Of a stretch of DNA of 64,000 bases, positions 12,221 to 24,800 are shown piece after piece. Source of the DNA: Gordionus sp. m RMFG-2023. Taxonomy: Eukaryota; Nematomorpha; Gordioida; Chordodea; Parachordodidae. The stretch lies in NCBI RefSeq assembly GCF_954871325.1, contig NC_088775.1, positions 5,805,561-5,869,560 on the forward strand, written 5' to 3'. Position numbers and translations under genes: made by a program. The notes under the pieces were generated by a model. It made no database searches, had not been told where the DNA came from, and worked only from the letters and a program-made list of their open reading frames with translations. The first letter of the stretch is position 1. Each line of letters starts with the position of its first letter.

Positions 12221-13945
12221 ATTATTATATTAACTTTTTTTTTATTAATAACATGCAAATAATGTTAATTGAATAAATGAACAATAAATATTAAAAACGC
12301 CATCCCAATCTCGCTCTTAGCCAGTGCTTAAAGCTTGGAATTATTATTGAACATCTGATATTTCGTTAATTTATTAAAACCAGTGACTAAAAAATATTGA
12401 CAATTTTAATAGCTAAATAATCTAAGTAAAATTTATAAATTTATGCATAAAAAAATTCTGCTATAGAATATCAAATATATATAACCTGCATAATCATGAT
12501 CGAGGGGAATTTATTTTTTTACTGTAAACTTGGTTTCACTATTAATTTTATTTAATACAAACTATATGCATAATTTGAAGGTGTGCTGGGAAAACATTTC
12601 TACAAAAAAATTAATTTTTGAGAATTAAAATATATATTTAATTTATTTTAGAATTATTGATTTTTAAAAAAAAATTAAATTTTTAAGATATTGTGTATTT
12701 ATATAGGCTAGCGAGATATGTACAGAGAAATATATGCAATCTTCTTTTGTGATTTAACAACATTTTTCAATGATTTCATCGGTGTTTGGTGTCAAATTTC
12801 TTTTTTATTCTGTGGTATAATAACTTCCTATAAGGTTTTTATTCTTATTTGATGAAGATTTTTTTAAAAAATTGGACGTTTATTTGTGCAAATGCTAATG
12901 AATATGGTTGTCAAAAATATATATTTATTTTAATATATTCGGAAAAGTCTTAGTTTTGTAAGAACCGCTTAATAAAAGAAGGTGTCATTTATAGAACTTG
13001 AAAAATTATCCAGAACAGGAATAAAGAGACTTATTTTATAATATTCTTCTACTGGTCCTACATTGTTTTGAATGATTCAGTTATCTTAATTCACTAAACT
13101 TTGACTTGAATTCAATAATCAATAATATATGAAATTCCACATCAACCTTTGCCATAATTTTGTTTCTATGATTCACCTATCTATGATTTTTTAAGATATT
13201 AACATATAATAAAATAATTAGATAATACATTCAAATTTTTGTTTTTTTAAAAAATTGATTTTATCGAGCCCAACAAAGGGATCCCTTTGAGGATCTATCC
13301 TTTTCAAACTATTCTATCATTTCAATTATGAGCACTTATGATAGACTTCTCTAATTCCTTAAAATAAGTGGCCTCTTAATAGCGAAGACTGATGTGCATT
13401 TTTTTTGATTGTGTAGGGAGGATTTACCTCCCCCCTCCCTGGCTACGCGACTGATTCATTTAAAATAATATTTTAACCCAAGATTAACTCTGGAATATTT
13501 AATATCAAATTCGATGGGTGAGATATTTGTGCTTATATTACGTGTTTAAAATATTTTATAAAAACCATTTTATGAAAGAGAGAAGAAAAAAAATTATAAT
13601 TTTTAAATTTGTTTGAAAAATTAATTTTTTTTTTCTCATAATTTTTACGAAGATATTAAGTTGAATGTTAAATTATCTTCTGCTTTTTATTTTTGAATAA
13701 ATAAGCTTGATTTATTCTGCCAGAAACGGAAATAATTTTCACTATATCTACTACTTCTTCCTTCTACCTTTGTTATCAGACTACATAGAGGTACCGCCCT
13801 CTATTAATAATATTTTAGCCATACTTGTCTATTGAACAGATAATTCTAAGACGCGTAACCCATCATTCATAGTTAGCACGAATTAGCTGTGATTCATATA
13901 AAATACGATGTGTTTTTGTATTCTCCGCCATGAATTGACACTAAC
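12221..13945. other. gene-free stretch
   Basis: AT-rich, no exon supported. At 13415-13452 a C/G-rich run ends in ctggctacgcgactg. Read in reverse this is CAGTCGCGTAGCCAG, close to a terminus shared by many animal non-autonomous hAT-type elements. I could not find the matching left end. Confidence 0.35.
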
Positions 13946-14279
13946 CAATGACATAATAATACTAGGCTGATGATGCATTCATAATTATGCGTTTGAAAGC
14001 ATCGTTTAATGCAAATCAGCTGGACACGCCATTTTCGTAACTCGTATAGTAATTATTCTTGTTTTATAAACTACTAATAAATTGATAACTTGCTTCCTTA
14101 TTACCTTTACGATCCGGCAATTCTTTGATAAAGTTTGCGTCAGACATAGGAATAAATTGCCTCTCGTTTAAAATTTTTAATAATAATATGGGTAACCAAA
14201 ATGGCGTTCCCAGCTGTTTCTTATTGATGTAAACTTTTAATGAATGCATCGTCAGTCTAGGTATTATTTTATGTCATTA
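13946..14279. mobile_element. MITE, family B (full-length copy)
   Basis: Inverted ends of about 35 bp: caatgacataataatacta at the left and its inverse near gtattattttatgtcatt at the right, followed inward by gatgcattcat. Two more copies lie at 14889 and 20668. It contains short open stretches but no transposase. Flanking 8-mers (acactaac / gcgcttac) match only partly, so the target duplication is uncertain. Confidence 0.75.
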
Positions 14280-14795
14280 GCGCTTACTGGGAGCTAGGGG
14301 TCAATTACAGCATGAAAGCAAAGTATACAAAATATGCTGTATTTTTGTATTCTCCATCGCGAACTCCCGTTAACTGTGAATGCAGTGTAAGCCCTTTCTT
14401 CATTCTTTTTAAAAAAAATAAAATTTGGACATACCCTAAAACTAAGAAAAATCATAATATAACACTTATTTAATCATTGTAACGAGACTCTAATTTACAA
14501 CTATGCTAAAATAAAAAAAAATAAAGAAAATATATAGACCAACACCTTCCTTATAATACATCCGAAAATTTTAAACCGTTTAGAAGTTGTAAAAAACCGA
14601 AAAAGATTAAAATAAATTTAACGGATCAAGAAGTGAGTTATATATTATATTTATATCTTTTAAATTTAAATCGTAACTAAGGAATATTAGATCTCTTTTT
14701 TTAGAAAAAATAAATTGATTAATATGCAAATTTTAGGGGGGAAAAAGATCAAAAATTAGATATTTGACTCATAAATAATCCGCCATTGTTACCGC

Positions 14796-15564
14796 CGGGG
14801 ACCCGAACCGAACCGGATAAAGAATCCTGTTCGGTTACGTTTTAAGGGAAAAATTAAAGGCTCGGTTACGGTTCAGTTGCTTAAGATTCAATGACATAAT
14901 AATACCTAGACTTCGATACATTCATAATAATGCATTTGAAAGCATCGTTGAATGCAAATCAACTGGACCCGACATTTTATTAACGCATATAATAATTATT
15001 CTCATGTTAAAAACTACTATTAAATTGATAACTTGCTTCCTTATTATCTCGATGATCAGGCAATTCTTTAATAAAGTTTGCGTCAGACATAGGAATAAAT
15101 TGGCTTCACGTTTAAAATTTTTAATAATGATATGGGTAACCAAAATGGCGTGCCCAGCTGTTTTTCATTGATGTACACCTTTAATGAATGCATCGTCGGT
15201 CTAGATATTATATGTCATTGTTAAAATTATAAAGGTCTGCCGCTTCAATTATGGTTTTAAAAATAATTATAAAGGTTTTTACTGGTTTTTATTAATATTT
15301 ACTTTAAATAAAATAGAATAGAATATGAAAAAAAATATTGGATTAGCGGGAAAATTTGAAAAAAAAATTTCGTTTTAAAATTTAATAAAAAGAAATACTC
15401 CTCAGGGAAAATAAAATGTAAGTTATCAAATATTATGGTCTAAGTTATAATTTTTTTTTAAACTGGGTTTAAACCGGTTAAAAAATATATAAAGGTTCAG
15501 TTACGCTTCGGAAACTTGAATAATTTCGTTTCAGCATAACGGTTCGGTTCGCTTCGGGTCCCTG
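14796..15564. mobile_element. hAT-type MITE, family A
   Basis: Ends are cggggacccgaaccgaacc and, inverted, cttcgggtccctg. The terminus is a one-base variant of CAGGGACCC, and CAGGG is typical of hAT elements. Flanking 8-bp direct repeats gttaccgc (14788-14795) and gttacagc (15565-15572) fit a hAT target duplication with one mismatch. There is no transposase. It is interrupted by a family B MITE at 14889-15220. A second copy is at 16773-17552. Confidence 0.85.
14889..15220. mobile_element. MITE, family B, nested in the family A MITE
   Basis: Begins caatgacataataataccta and ends tattatatgtcattg. Flanked by ttaagatt and ttaaaatt, an 8-bp direct repeat with one mismatch. The nesting shows that family B was active after this family A copy had landed. 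Confidence 0.85.
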
Positions 15565-15820
15565 GTTACAGCGGACTTGTTTGATGAAATGCTTCTTATT
15601 TAAAAGCCTTAAGTGAGCTAGTGCGGTTAGTTTATATGACTACCGAGAACATTCTTCAAGCCAATATAGGTTTAAACAGTGATTGTAACCGAGAACAGCT
15701 GATTTCCATAAATTTTAAGGTTCTTTTCCGGTTCCTAAATAAAATTTTAAGATCGGGTTTCTCGGTTCCAGTTTTTATTTATTAATTATAATTTGTTATA
15801 TTTGATATTGTATTTATTAG

Positions 15821-18800
15821 AACTTCGATGGCTTAAAGATGGTCGATGAAACAATCGTTCATCATTGCGCGATCGAACATTTCGATATCGACAAAAAATT
15901 GGCTAAAAATATCGGTTCGCCTCTCAAATTGTTAGGTATTCACTTTGCTTTATATTTGGTTCAGATGTTAGAGGAAAAGGGATTAATTAAGTAGGCTTAG
16001 AAAAAATTGAATGTATTATATATAATTATGATTAATTCACATATTGGGTTGCTAAAATAAAAATATACATTTTTGTGCTTGCCACCCATTATCCATCTAA
16101 ACCTTAGGCTTAAACTGGCCATGCATACATTAATCATCCCCTGGGTCTACAGATCAGATGATTCCCGGGAACAATAAATTGGTTGTAACCACAAGGAACG
16201 ACCGTCACTTTTATGGACCCTTTTTTGGAAGAGAATGATAACGAATTTGAAAAAAAATCCACTAGACACTCTTTTCGCCAAAAATAATACCATGAACATA
16301 TTTAATGGCTTTTCCTATTTTGTAAACATATTTCTAAATTTGAATAGCATTTTTTTAGCCTTTGTTAAACTTATATTGTTTGTGTTCGATAATTGTTTAT
16401 TTTTTTAATATTATTATTAAAATAAAAATGTTAACTATTAACTTAATGAAAAGCAAAAATTACGGGGCATTAATTAAAATATCCTCCATATTTTCAAAAT
16501 TTCCTTCAGCTCTTATCGCCACTTCATTCGGAATTCCTAAATTTGAATTACTAGGTTCCCTAAATTCACTTATCAATCCCTCTCTTGACTGTATCATATT
16601 GTTTGAACATCTTGACATCCCATTAATTGAAACCATTCTCATTTCTCTTGCTACTGGTGTTGTCCGTCAGGGGTCCACTTATTTATTCCATTGCTAAAAG
16701 ATGTTTGTTGAGTCCTCCCACTAGGACATTCTGGCTTTATGTCCTCTTCCACCGCAATTGAAGCATGTCAAGCAGGGATTAGGTTCGGATAAAAATAACG
16801 GTTCCGGTTCGGTAAAAAATATCGGTTCGGTTCGAACCTTTAAAAACCGGTTTGAACACTTTTGTATTCAAACCTACATTAGGATTATGTATAAGGAAAT
16901 TTTTATTACATAATTAAAATAAAACTTTAATTTTTATTAATTGCACATTATAAAATGATATTTAATTTTTAAATATAACAAATAAATATATCAATGATTA
17001 ATTTTAATATGAACAATTACTTAAAAAATTTTTATTAAGCCGCACAATTAATATATTTTCAAAATTCGTCTAACTCAAATTACATCTATAAGGAGATAAT
17101 ATAAATTTAATTGTTGAAAAACATATTTCCACGTAGCTGGCATTGCCAGTATGATATCAGATTTGATGTGTCATTTATAATGCTATATGTAAATAATTTA
17201 TATATTAGATTTAATTTTTTTCTAGGCATTATAATTTATAAGCCTAAAATATTTAAAAAATGTTGTAAAATGGCAATATATTAATGTTTATAAAATTATG
17301 ACTGAGTTTATCAATCATAGGTGATTGATAATAATTTTTAAAACAATTTGAATATTAAAATTTTTGCAATATACTACACTAGTAATAACTTACACATTAT
17401 TTTATAAGCATAAAATTATAAGACTCGAACCGGTTCAGAGGCATTTTAGCGGTTCGGTTCAGGTTCGGCTAGAAATTTTTTTAGAGGTTTAGATTCGATA
17501 AAAAATACCGGTTTTTCGCGGTTTAACGGTTCAGGTTCGGTTTGGATCCCTGTGTCAAATTTATTGGCAATTCTACATTTCGTCTCATTTGCAAATTGGA
17601 TAAATTTGACCCAGAACCCATTCTATTTGACGATGAAGAACGAAATAAATTTGACCATTCACCAATGCCAAGGTGGACCACTGACGGATAACCGAGGAGA
17701 ACACCAGTGGCAAGAGAAACGGGAATGGTTTCAATTAATGGGATGTCAAGATGTTCAAACAATACGATACAGTCAAGAGAGGGATTGATAAGTGAATTTA
17801 GAGAACTTAGTAATTCAAATTTAGAAATTCCGAATGAAGTGGCGATAAGAGTTGAAGGAAATTCTGAAGATATGGAGGATATTTTAATTAATGCTCCGTA
17901 ATTTTTGCTTTTCATTAAGTTAATAGTTAACATTTTTAGTTTAAAAAAATATATAAAATAAGTATATATGTAGTTAGTTGATATCGTTGATTTTACATGT
18001 ACCCCTCGATAATTGTTTATTTTATTTAATATTGTATATTTTTTTATTATTATTAAAAAATGTGTATATTTTTGTTTTATATATATATATATAGAAAAAT
18101 AGAGATAAAATATATATTCTTTTTTGTTGTAAAAATTGTGAAAAATATATATGATAAAGAAAAATAAAGGAGTGTTACAAATATTATGTATTTGACTCTA
18201 AAAAAATCCAAGAATAAAAAGGTTAGAAAAGTTAGATCGTTGCTCAAAGACCTGAAGATGAAAATATACAAATTTATTTTGTTATTAAAAATGTAATAAA
18301 TAAAATTATTATTATTATTATTTTCTTATTTTATTACAAGACGTTGTTGTTATTCCTAATAAATTGATTTTTATTTATTTATTGAATTCCAGAATAGTTT
18401 TATAAAATATTTTAAAAAATCGAGAATTTATCTACCATTACTATTTAAAAAAAATTAATTTGATAAAATTAAGCCGATTGAAAAGGCGGGATTTTTCTCC
18501 AAAAATTATTCTCTTTTAAATTTAAATAAAAAAACAGTTATTTTAAACAAATATATAAAGATGACGATTCGCTCGTATTTTCGAGTCACGTGAAAAATTT
18601 TCACCCCCGTCTGAACAACTATTTTACGGATCACGGAAATGAGGATAGCGATGACGATATGCGCGTTAAATATAGGCTTGGCCTTAAAAAACGCATAAAA
18701 TGGGATCTACCGAATAACGGCGAATCGAATATTTCCAAGACAGGTGATAGCGAATCTCGTTTCGATTTCGAATCTTTTATGATCGAAGAACCTCTGTTTA

Positions 18801-21800
18801 ACGCTTCCCCCCGATCCGACATTTCAAAATACGCTTACGGTCGACATTTAAATGGCGAAATTAAACGAGTAGGACCCTACTATAGTTTGCCGGAATTTTT
18901 ATTATTATTAAATTTTTTGGCTTGTATTCCGATCTTAATCATGGATACAGATTTCTTTTTTTAAAAAAATTTACCTATATAATAATGTTTAAAAACCGGG
19001 TTTTTAAGGGGGCGGTGGCGACTATTTTTAAGACCGATTTCAAAGTTGGATCACCGAAACGTCTATATTTAAAATGGCGCAAATATTCGTTTATTCTTTC
19101 AGTTATTTTATTATCACGATATGAAAATATTTTTTTATATCAAATTTTAAAATAAGGGGGTCGTTCTTGATCACTTTTTTTTTAAACGTTGCCTTTAAAA
19201 CGCAAAACGTATTTTTTAGTTGTCCTCAGCATTTAAAACAGCTGATTTGTCTTGTCATTATGCCAAAATGATTTTGAAATAGACAAATTATTTCAATTTT
19301 TTAGGAATTATAAACTCCTTTTTTTCTTCACGAAGCGAAATCCGACGCTTACTCCGGTTGTAAGAACTTTCTAATCACTACCGCGTACCCATTATTTCGT
19401 TACGATAGCCGTTCTTCTGTATCCCAAATTTACACGGCGGAATTGATGTGGTGGAAGCGGTCACCGTCAAATAAAACGGACGCCCGGAACGTTAGCGAAT
19501 CGTATTTACGACCCATAGGCCCTTGCAGACTACTCAAATTCGTGACCCCCCAGGGCAAATCGAACATCGAGGAAGCGATTTCCTATTACGCCGCCTCTAG
19601 ATGTAACAAGATTTTGAATCATCGCACTTTGCCTCGAGATGCGATCGCGTTTTTGCCTTTTGTCATAGCGAAGAAATTTGCCGAGGTTTTTTATTTTTTT
19701 TTACCGTTTCCCTTCTTTTAATTATGTGTTTGATTTTACAAGTTTATATTTCGACATCTCAAAATTTATCTTACCGATTATTAATATAAATTTAAAAAAA
19801 TTAATTATTGCTTTTAATGTGTCTGGATGTTTATGTAATTTTCTTAAAATAAAAGCTTGAAATTTTATCTTTGTAAGATGTGAGACGGGGCAGGGGTAAG
19901 GGGTTCTAATAAAGGCATGAATTCTTATAACTCTTATAGATATTTTTCAAAATATATATATCATTCTCTATATTATAAACGTAAATATATTAAAAATTTA
20001 TATTTAAATCACAGTTTAAAATGCTCTTCAAAATAACAAAATTTTCTTCAAAGATTTTTTATGTTTTTAAGATGTAAATATTTTTGAGAACGCTCAAACA
20101 GGTATTTTTGATCAAATTTTAACCTTACGATTCCAAATCTTTTACGAGTAAACCTATTGTGATTTTTATAACAAAAATTTTTATTTTTGATCTTTTAAAA
20201 AAAAATTTTCTATTACAGGATCTTCAAAGATTCTTTTGCTCAGAATTTCGGGTAAAGAAGATATTTTAAATATCTTTTTCTTATTATGGAAATTAAACAT
20301 CCTTATTTCTAAATACATATGATTTCCATACAAAAATTCGTTTAATATTTTTTTTTAGTCTCTCATTCAATCCAACACGAAGAAGAGATTCTTGGCTAGA
20401 CCTTCCATCAATAGACTATTCATATTGCGTAGCTTGCATACTATCTTTCAAGATATCGGGTGGTCAGATATGTTTGTTAACGATGGAGATAACGAAGACA
20501 TTTCGAAATATTTTGATATCGTTGAAGCTAGTTTAATGGCAAGTATTAATATATTTTTTTTAAAAAAAACTTAATTATTCCGTAAATTTTAAATTGGGAA
20601 TTTATCCAACGAATAATTACCGGATATAGAGGGACTTCGGGATAATATTTTCGTGTTTTGGACTATACAATGACGTATAAAAATACCTAGAACTGACGAT
20701 GCATTTGAAAGCGTCGTTGAACGCAAATCAGCTGATGCCGCCATTTTGGTAAAACCCATATAGCAAATATTATCATGTTAAAAACTACTATTAAATTGAT
20801 AACTTGCTTTAATAAAGTTTGCGTCAGCGTCAGGTATTAATATAATGTCATTGGACCATAATCTACCTCATCTAAAATGTAATTTGAATTATAATCAGCT
20901 GATGCCACCAAATTTTATCATTTATTTTATTAACAATTTATTGATAACTATTTAAAAATTTCAATTTTTAATTAAAAACTTTTGCCTACTAAATATTAAG
21001 AACTTTTTATTTTATATTTTTTCATATTTATAAGACTTTTAATTATTTTTTTTTTAATCTTTTCATATATTCTATTTTTGCATTTTTTAAATTTTAAACA
21101 AAAATACCACTATTTTATTTACTTTATTTTAACGTAGATTTTTAAAAATATCTTCTAAAATGTATATATTTTTAAAAGCGAAGTTTACAATTATATTTCC
21201 ACGTCACACTCTGTACATAAATAATATCGTAATATATATTTTTTTAAAAAAATTAATAATAACCAGAAAATAAATACGTTACAATAAAAGAAATATCACA
21301 AGTTCATACTTTCTAATCAATTCTTACTACCCCTAACTTTTGAACTAATTATATTCGTATTTTTTTAAAAAAATTCAGCCATGCGACTTGTAAAATAAAA
21401 AGAAATTTTATTAAATCTATTGGGAGGGTCTCCTTTGATCGTAAGCTTTTGATGGTAAAATGGATGATTTTTTCATTCATATATATTTATATGCACGTAA
21501 TTGTTCTATTATACATTTATTTAATCGTAATTATACTATTATGCATTTATTTAATATATTAGATAATTCCAAGAAATTTTTTATCAAATCCAAGCAAATA
21601 ATTTTTAATATCACCTACATTTTTTTTATCCAGGTAATTTTCTATTCATAAATAATATATCAGATACTTCTAATCAATTTCTTGACAATATTTAAGATTA
21701 TTATCCAACCAATTCTTATATCAGATGATATGCAATTTTTGTATCAGATGATATGCAATTTTTATATCAGATGATATGCATTTCTTATATCAGATGCAAG

Positions 21801-24800
21801 CACATAAATATATCAGAATATTATGATATATTATAAAAAAATTTAAATTATATTGATTTATAAGATTATTTATATTTTTTTTTCTTTTGTTATATATTTA
21901 TTATTTGTTTAGGCAACAAATTATACAAAGAACTATGGTGGGGGAATGAAGACTCACAAACCACTATAAAGGAGAAAAAAGCCCTATATAAAATATGATA
22001 CAAATCCAAAAACCCAGATGACAAGACAAATCACAAAAAATCCTAGAGAATAGCTACAAAGGTGGTGGCTCGGGCCAAATCTATGGCATACGATGACATG
22101 TATGAAGAACTACATACAAAAGAAGGGCAAAATAAAATATAAAGATTAGCCAAACAGCGAGAAAAGAACTTTAGGGATGTAAATGGAGCTTCGAAAGTAA
22201 TCAAAAATAAAGATGGGAAATTGATAATAAAGGAAGAAAAAAATAATGAATAGATGGAAAGAATATTTTCAGGAGCTTCTCAACTTTAATCCCCACATAC
22301 TACATCTAGACGAACACTCCCCATGTCAAAACCTTGTACAACCTATAACAGAACAAGAAATAATCACATGCCCCAAGCATATGAAAAACAACAAAGCTTG
22401 GGGTCCAGACATTCCAATAGAAAGCCTCTAGGAGATGATGGAATATATCTCACAAATCTGTACAATAAAATACTTGGAAATGAAGAGGTTCTCCAAAAAT
22501 GGAGGCAGAGCTATCTAGTTCCTATCTTCAAAAATAAAGGGGATCCACACAATTGTCAAAATTACAGGGGCATAAAACTAATGTCACACTGTCTAAAACT
22601 ATACGAAAAAATAATAGAAAAAAGATTAAGAGTCATAATCGAAATAGGAGAGACTCAGTTTGGCTTTATGCCTTGAAGATCAACAACTTATCCACGCAAT
22701 TAGGCGAATGAGTGAAAAATACAGGGAAAAGAACAAAAAGCTACACATGGTCTTTCTCGATCTAGAAAAGGCCTTCTATAGAATCCCAAGAAAACTTATC
22801 TGGTGGGCGCTATGGCACAAAAAGGTTCCCGAAAAATATATAAGAATGATACAGGATATGTATATGGGCCATACAACAATGGTCCCTAGCACAACAGGTA
22901 CTTCAGCAGGCTTCATAATAGCCGAAGGAGTTCATTAAGGGTCGGCTCTCAGCCCACTTCTCTTCATTACAGTAATAGATGTATTAGCACAGTCTATACC
23001 TCAAACAGTCCCGTGGAATATGATATTTGCAGATAATATTGTGATACTTGCCGAATCCAAGGATGAAATGAAAGAAAGATTAATGAGTTGGATAAATATC
23101 ATAGAAAAGCACGGACTAAAAGTAAATAGAGAAAAGGCGGAGTATATGGTGATAGGAGGAGATGAAACAGAGAGTATTGATATAAATGAATGGCCAATAT
23201 CGGCAATTGAAAGCTGCAAATATTAGGGCTCCACTATACAAACAAAAGGCACAATAGAAAAAGAGATAAAGAGTAAAATTAATCAAGGGTGGTTAAAGTG
23301 GAGATATTTATATGGAGTGCTATTTGAAAAAAAACCCCACACAAATTAAAGGGAAAAATTACAGTTCCATAGTACAACCAACTATTCTATATAATTCGGA
23401 AACATGGCCAACCAAGGAATCAGACGAGAGAAGTCTACAAACTATAGATATGAGAATGTTGAGGATGATTGCAGGGGTAACAAGAAAGGATAAAGTAGCA
23501 GTACAAGAATACTAAGTGTTGTAAATATTTTTTTTTTGTTTTTATAGCAAGTCATTTTGAATATTTTTGTTGTCAATATTTTTTGTCAATATTATTTTTT
23601 TTTATCAATATTATAATTTTGTCATTATTATTATGTTGGGTTATAAAAACCTTGAAAAAAGAAGAAATTTAGTTAGTTTTAGTTTTTGTTTTTTTTTAAA
23701 AAATTTATAATTATTAATTTATATTTTTTGTAATTAAGAAAATTATGCTTATAGATTCAATAACCGTTGTGATATGTTGCTATTGTAGATTCAATAAAAA
23801 CCGTATATTAATTTATATTTTTTGTGTTTTGTAATTAAGAAATTGGTGCCGTGTTGATTGAACACCAGAACCTAGAGGTTAATCGCGGTACAAATATTGT
23901 TAAAACGAAAAAAGCGCTAGTACAAATAAGTTGGAACGATAAATCGTTGGGAAATTTCCAAATATTGTTAAAGCGAAAAAAGCGCTAGTACAAATTAAAT
24001 TGAAACGAATAAAACGCTGTAGATTTGTAAAGATTTTTAACCAGTAAAGCGCTGTTAAAAAAAAATTGAAGAGAATAAAACGAGGGAGATACGCAAATAT
24101 TTTTAGAGCGAATAAAACGCTATTACAAATATTTTTAGAACGAATAAATCGCTGGTTACATACATAATTAAAGCGAATAAGGCGCTAGTGTAAATAAATT
24201 TAGACAAATTTTTTTTGGAATAAATATTAGTTTATTAAACATTTATACCACTAGTGTGAAATTATTAGTTAAATTGTTGAAATTTAAAGCTATTTTACAT
24301 TAATTTTCGTGAATTAATTATTTGAAACAGAGTAAACACGGAATAATGTGTTTAGTTTAAAATATCATACAAAGAATAGTAGTGATATATAAATTTTAGT
24401 CATTATATTTATGTATATGTGCTTTATAGGAATATTCTCAGTCCTATTCATATCTTATCTCTTAACTCTCCAAGTGATAAAAATTTTTATTATAAAAGTT
24501 ATAGTTAATTTCTTGTGAATTGGTTATGAAAAGCTTAAAATTCATAAAATACTGGGAGATCCAATATAATATTCTGGGAGCACTTCTTATTTTAGTAATA
24601 TGGGTATGTAGTTTAATATTTAGGAATTGATCAAAGGATGGACTGATAGTAGCCTAGGAGAGTTGAATATAAATGATAGGATTGATAACATGCAAAAAAG
24701 AGACCGTTATAGAGGGTCTAGATATAACAATCAATTGGGGCCATATAGATGGTCAAGAGAAAATTCGCAGGGAAGACGAATGGAAATAAGGCCAGGTTTT

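Noticed and set aside
17523-17933. 136-codon minus-strand frame
   Set aside because: It is antisense to the plus-strand gag-like copy, and the peptide with coding character (INGMSRCSNN) lies on the other strand.
15821-20542. Long gene as FANCD2, MED12 or NELF subunits
   Set aside because: Short stretches suggest a helical-repeat protein (for instance LRSLHTIFQDIGWSD against a FANCD2 helix), but no conserved order of motifs holds, and the C-terminal half fits none of them as I recall these families.
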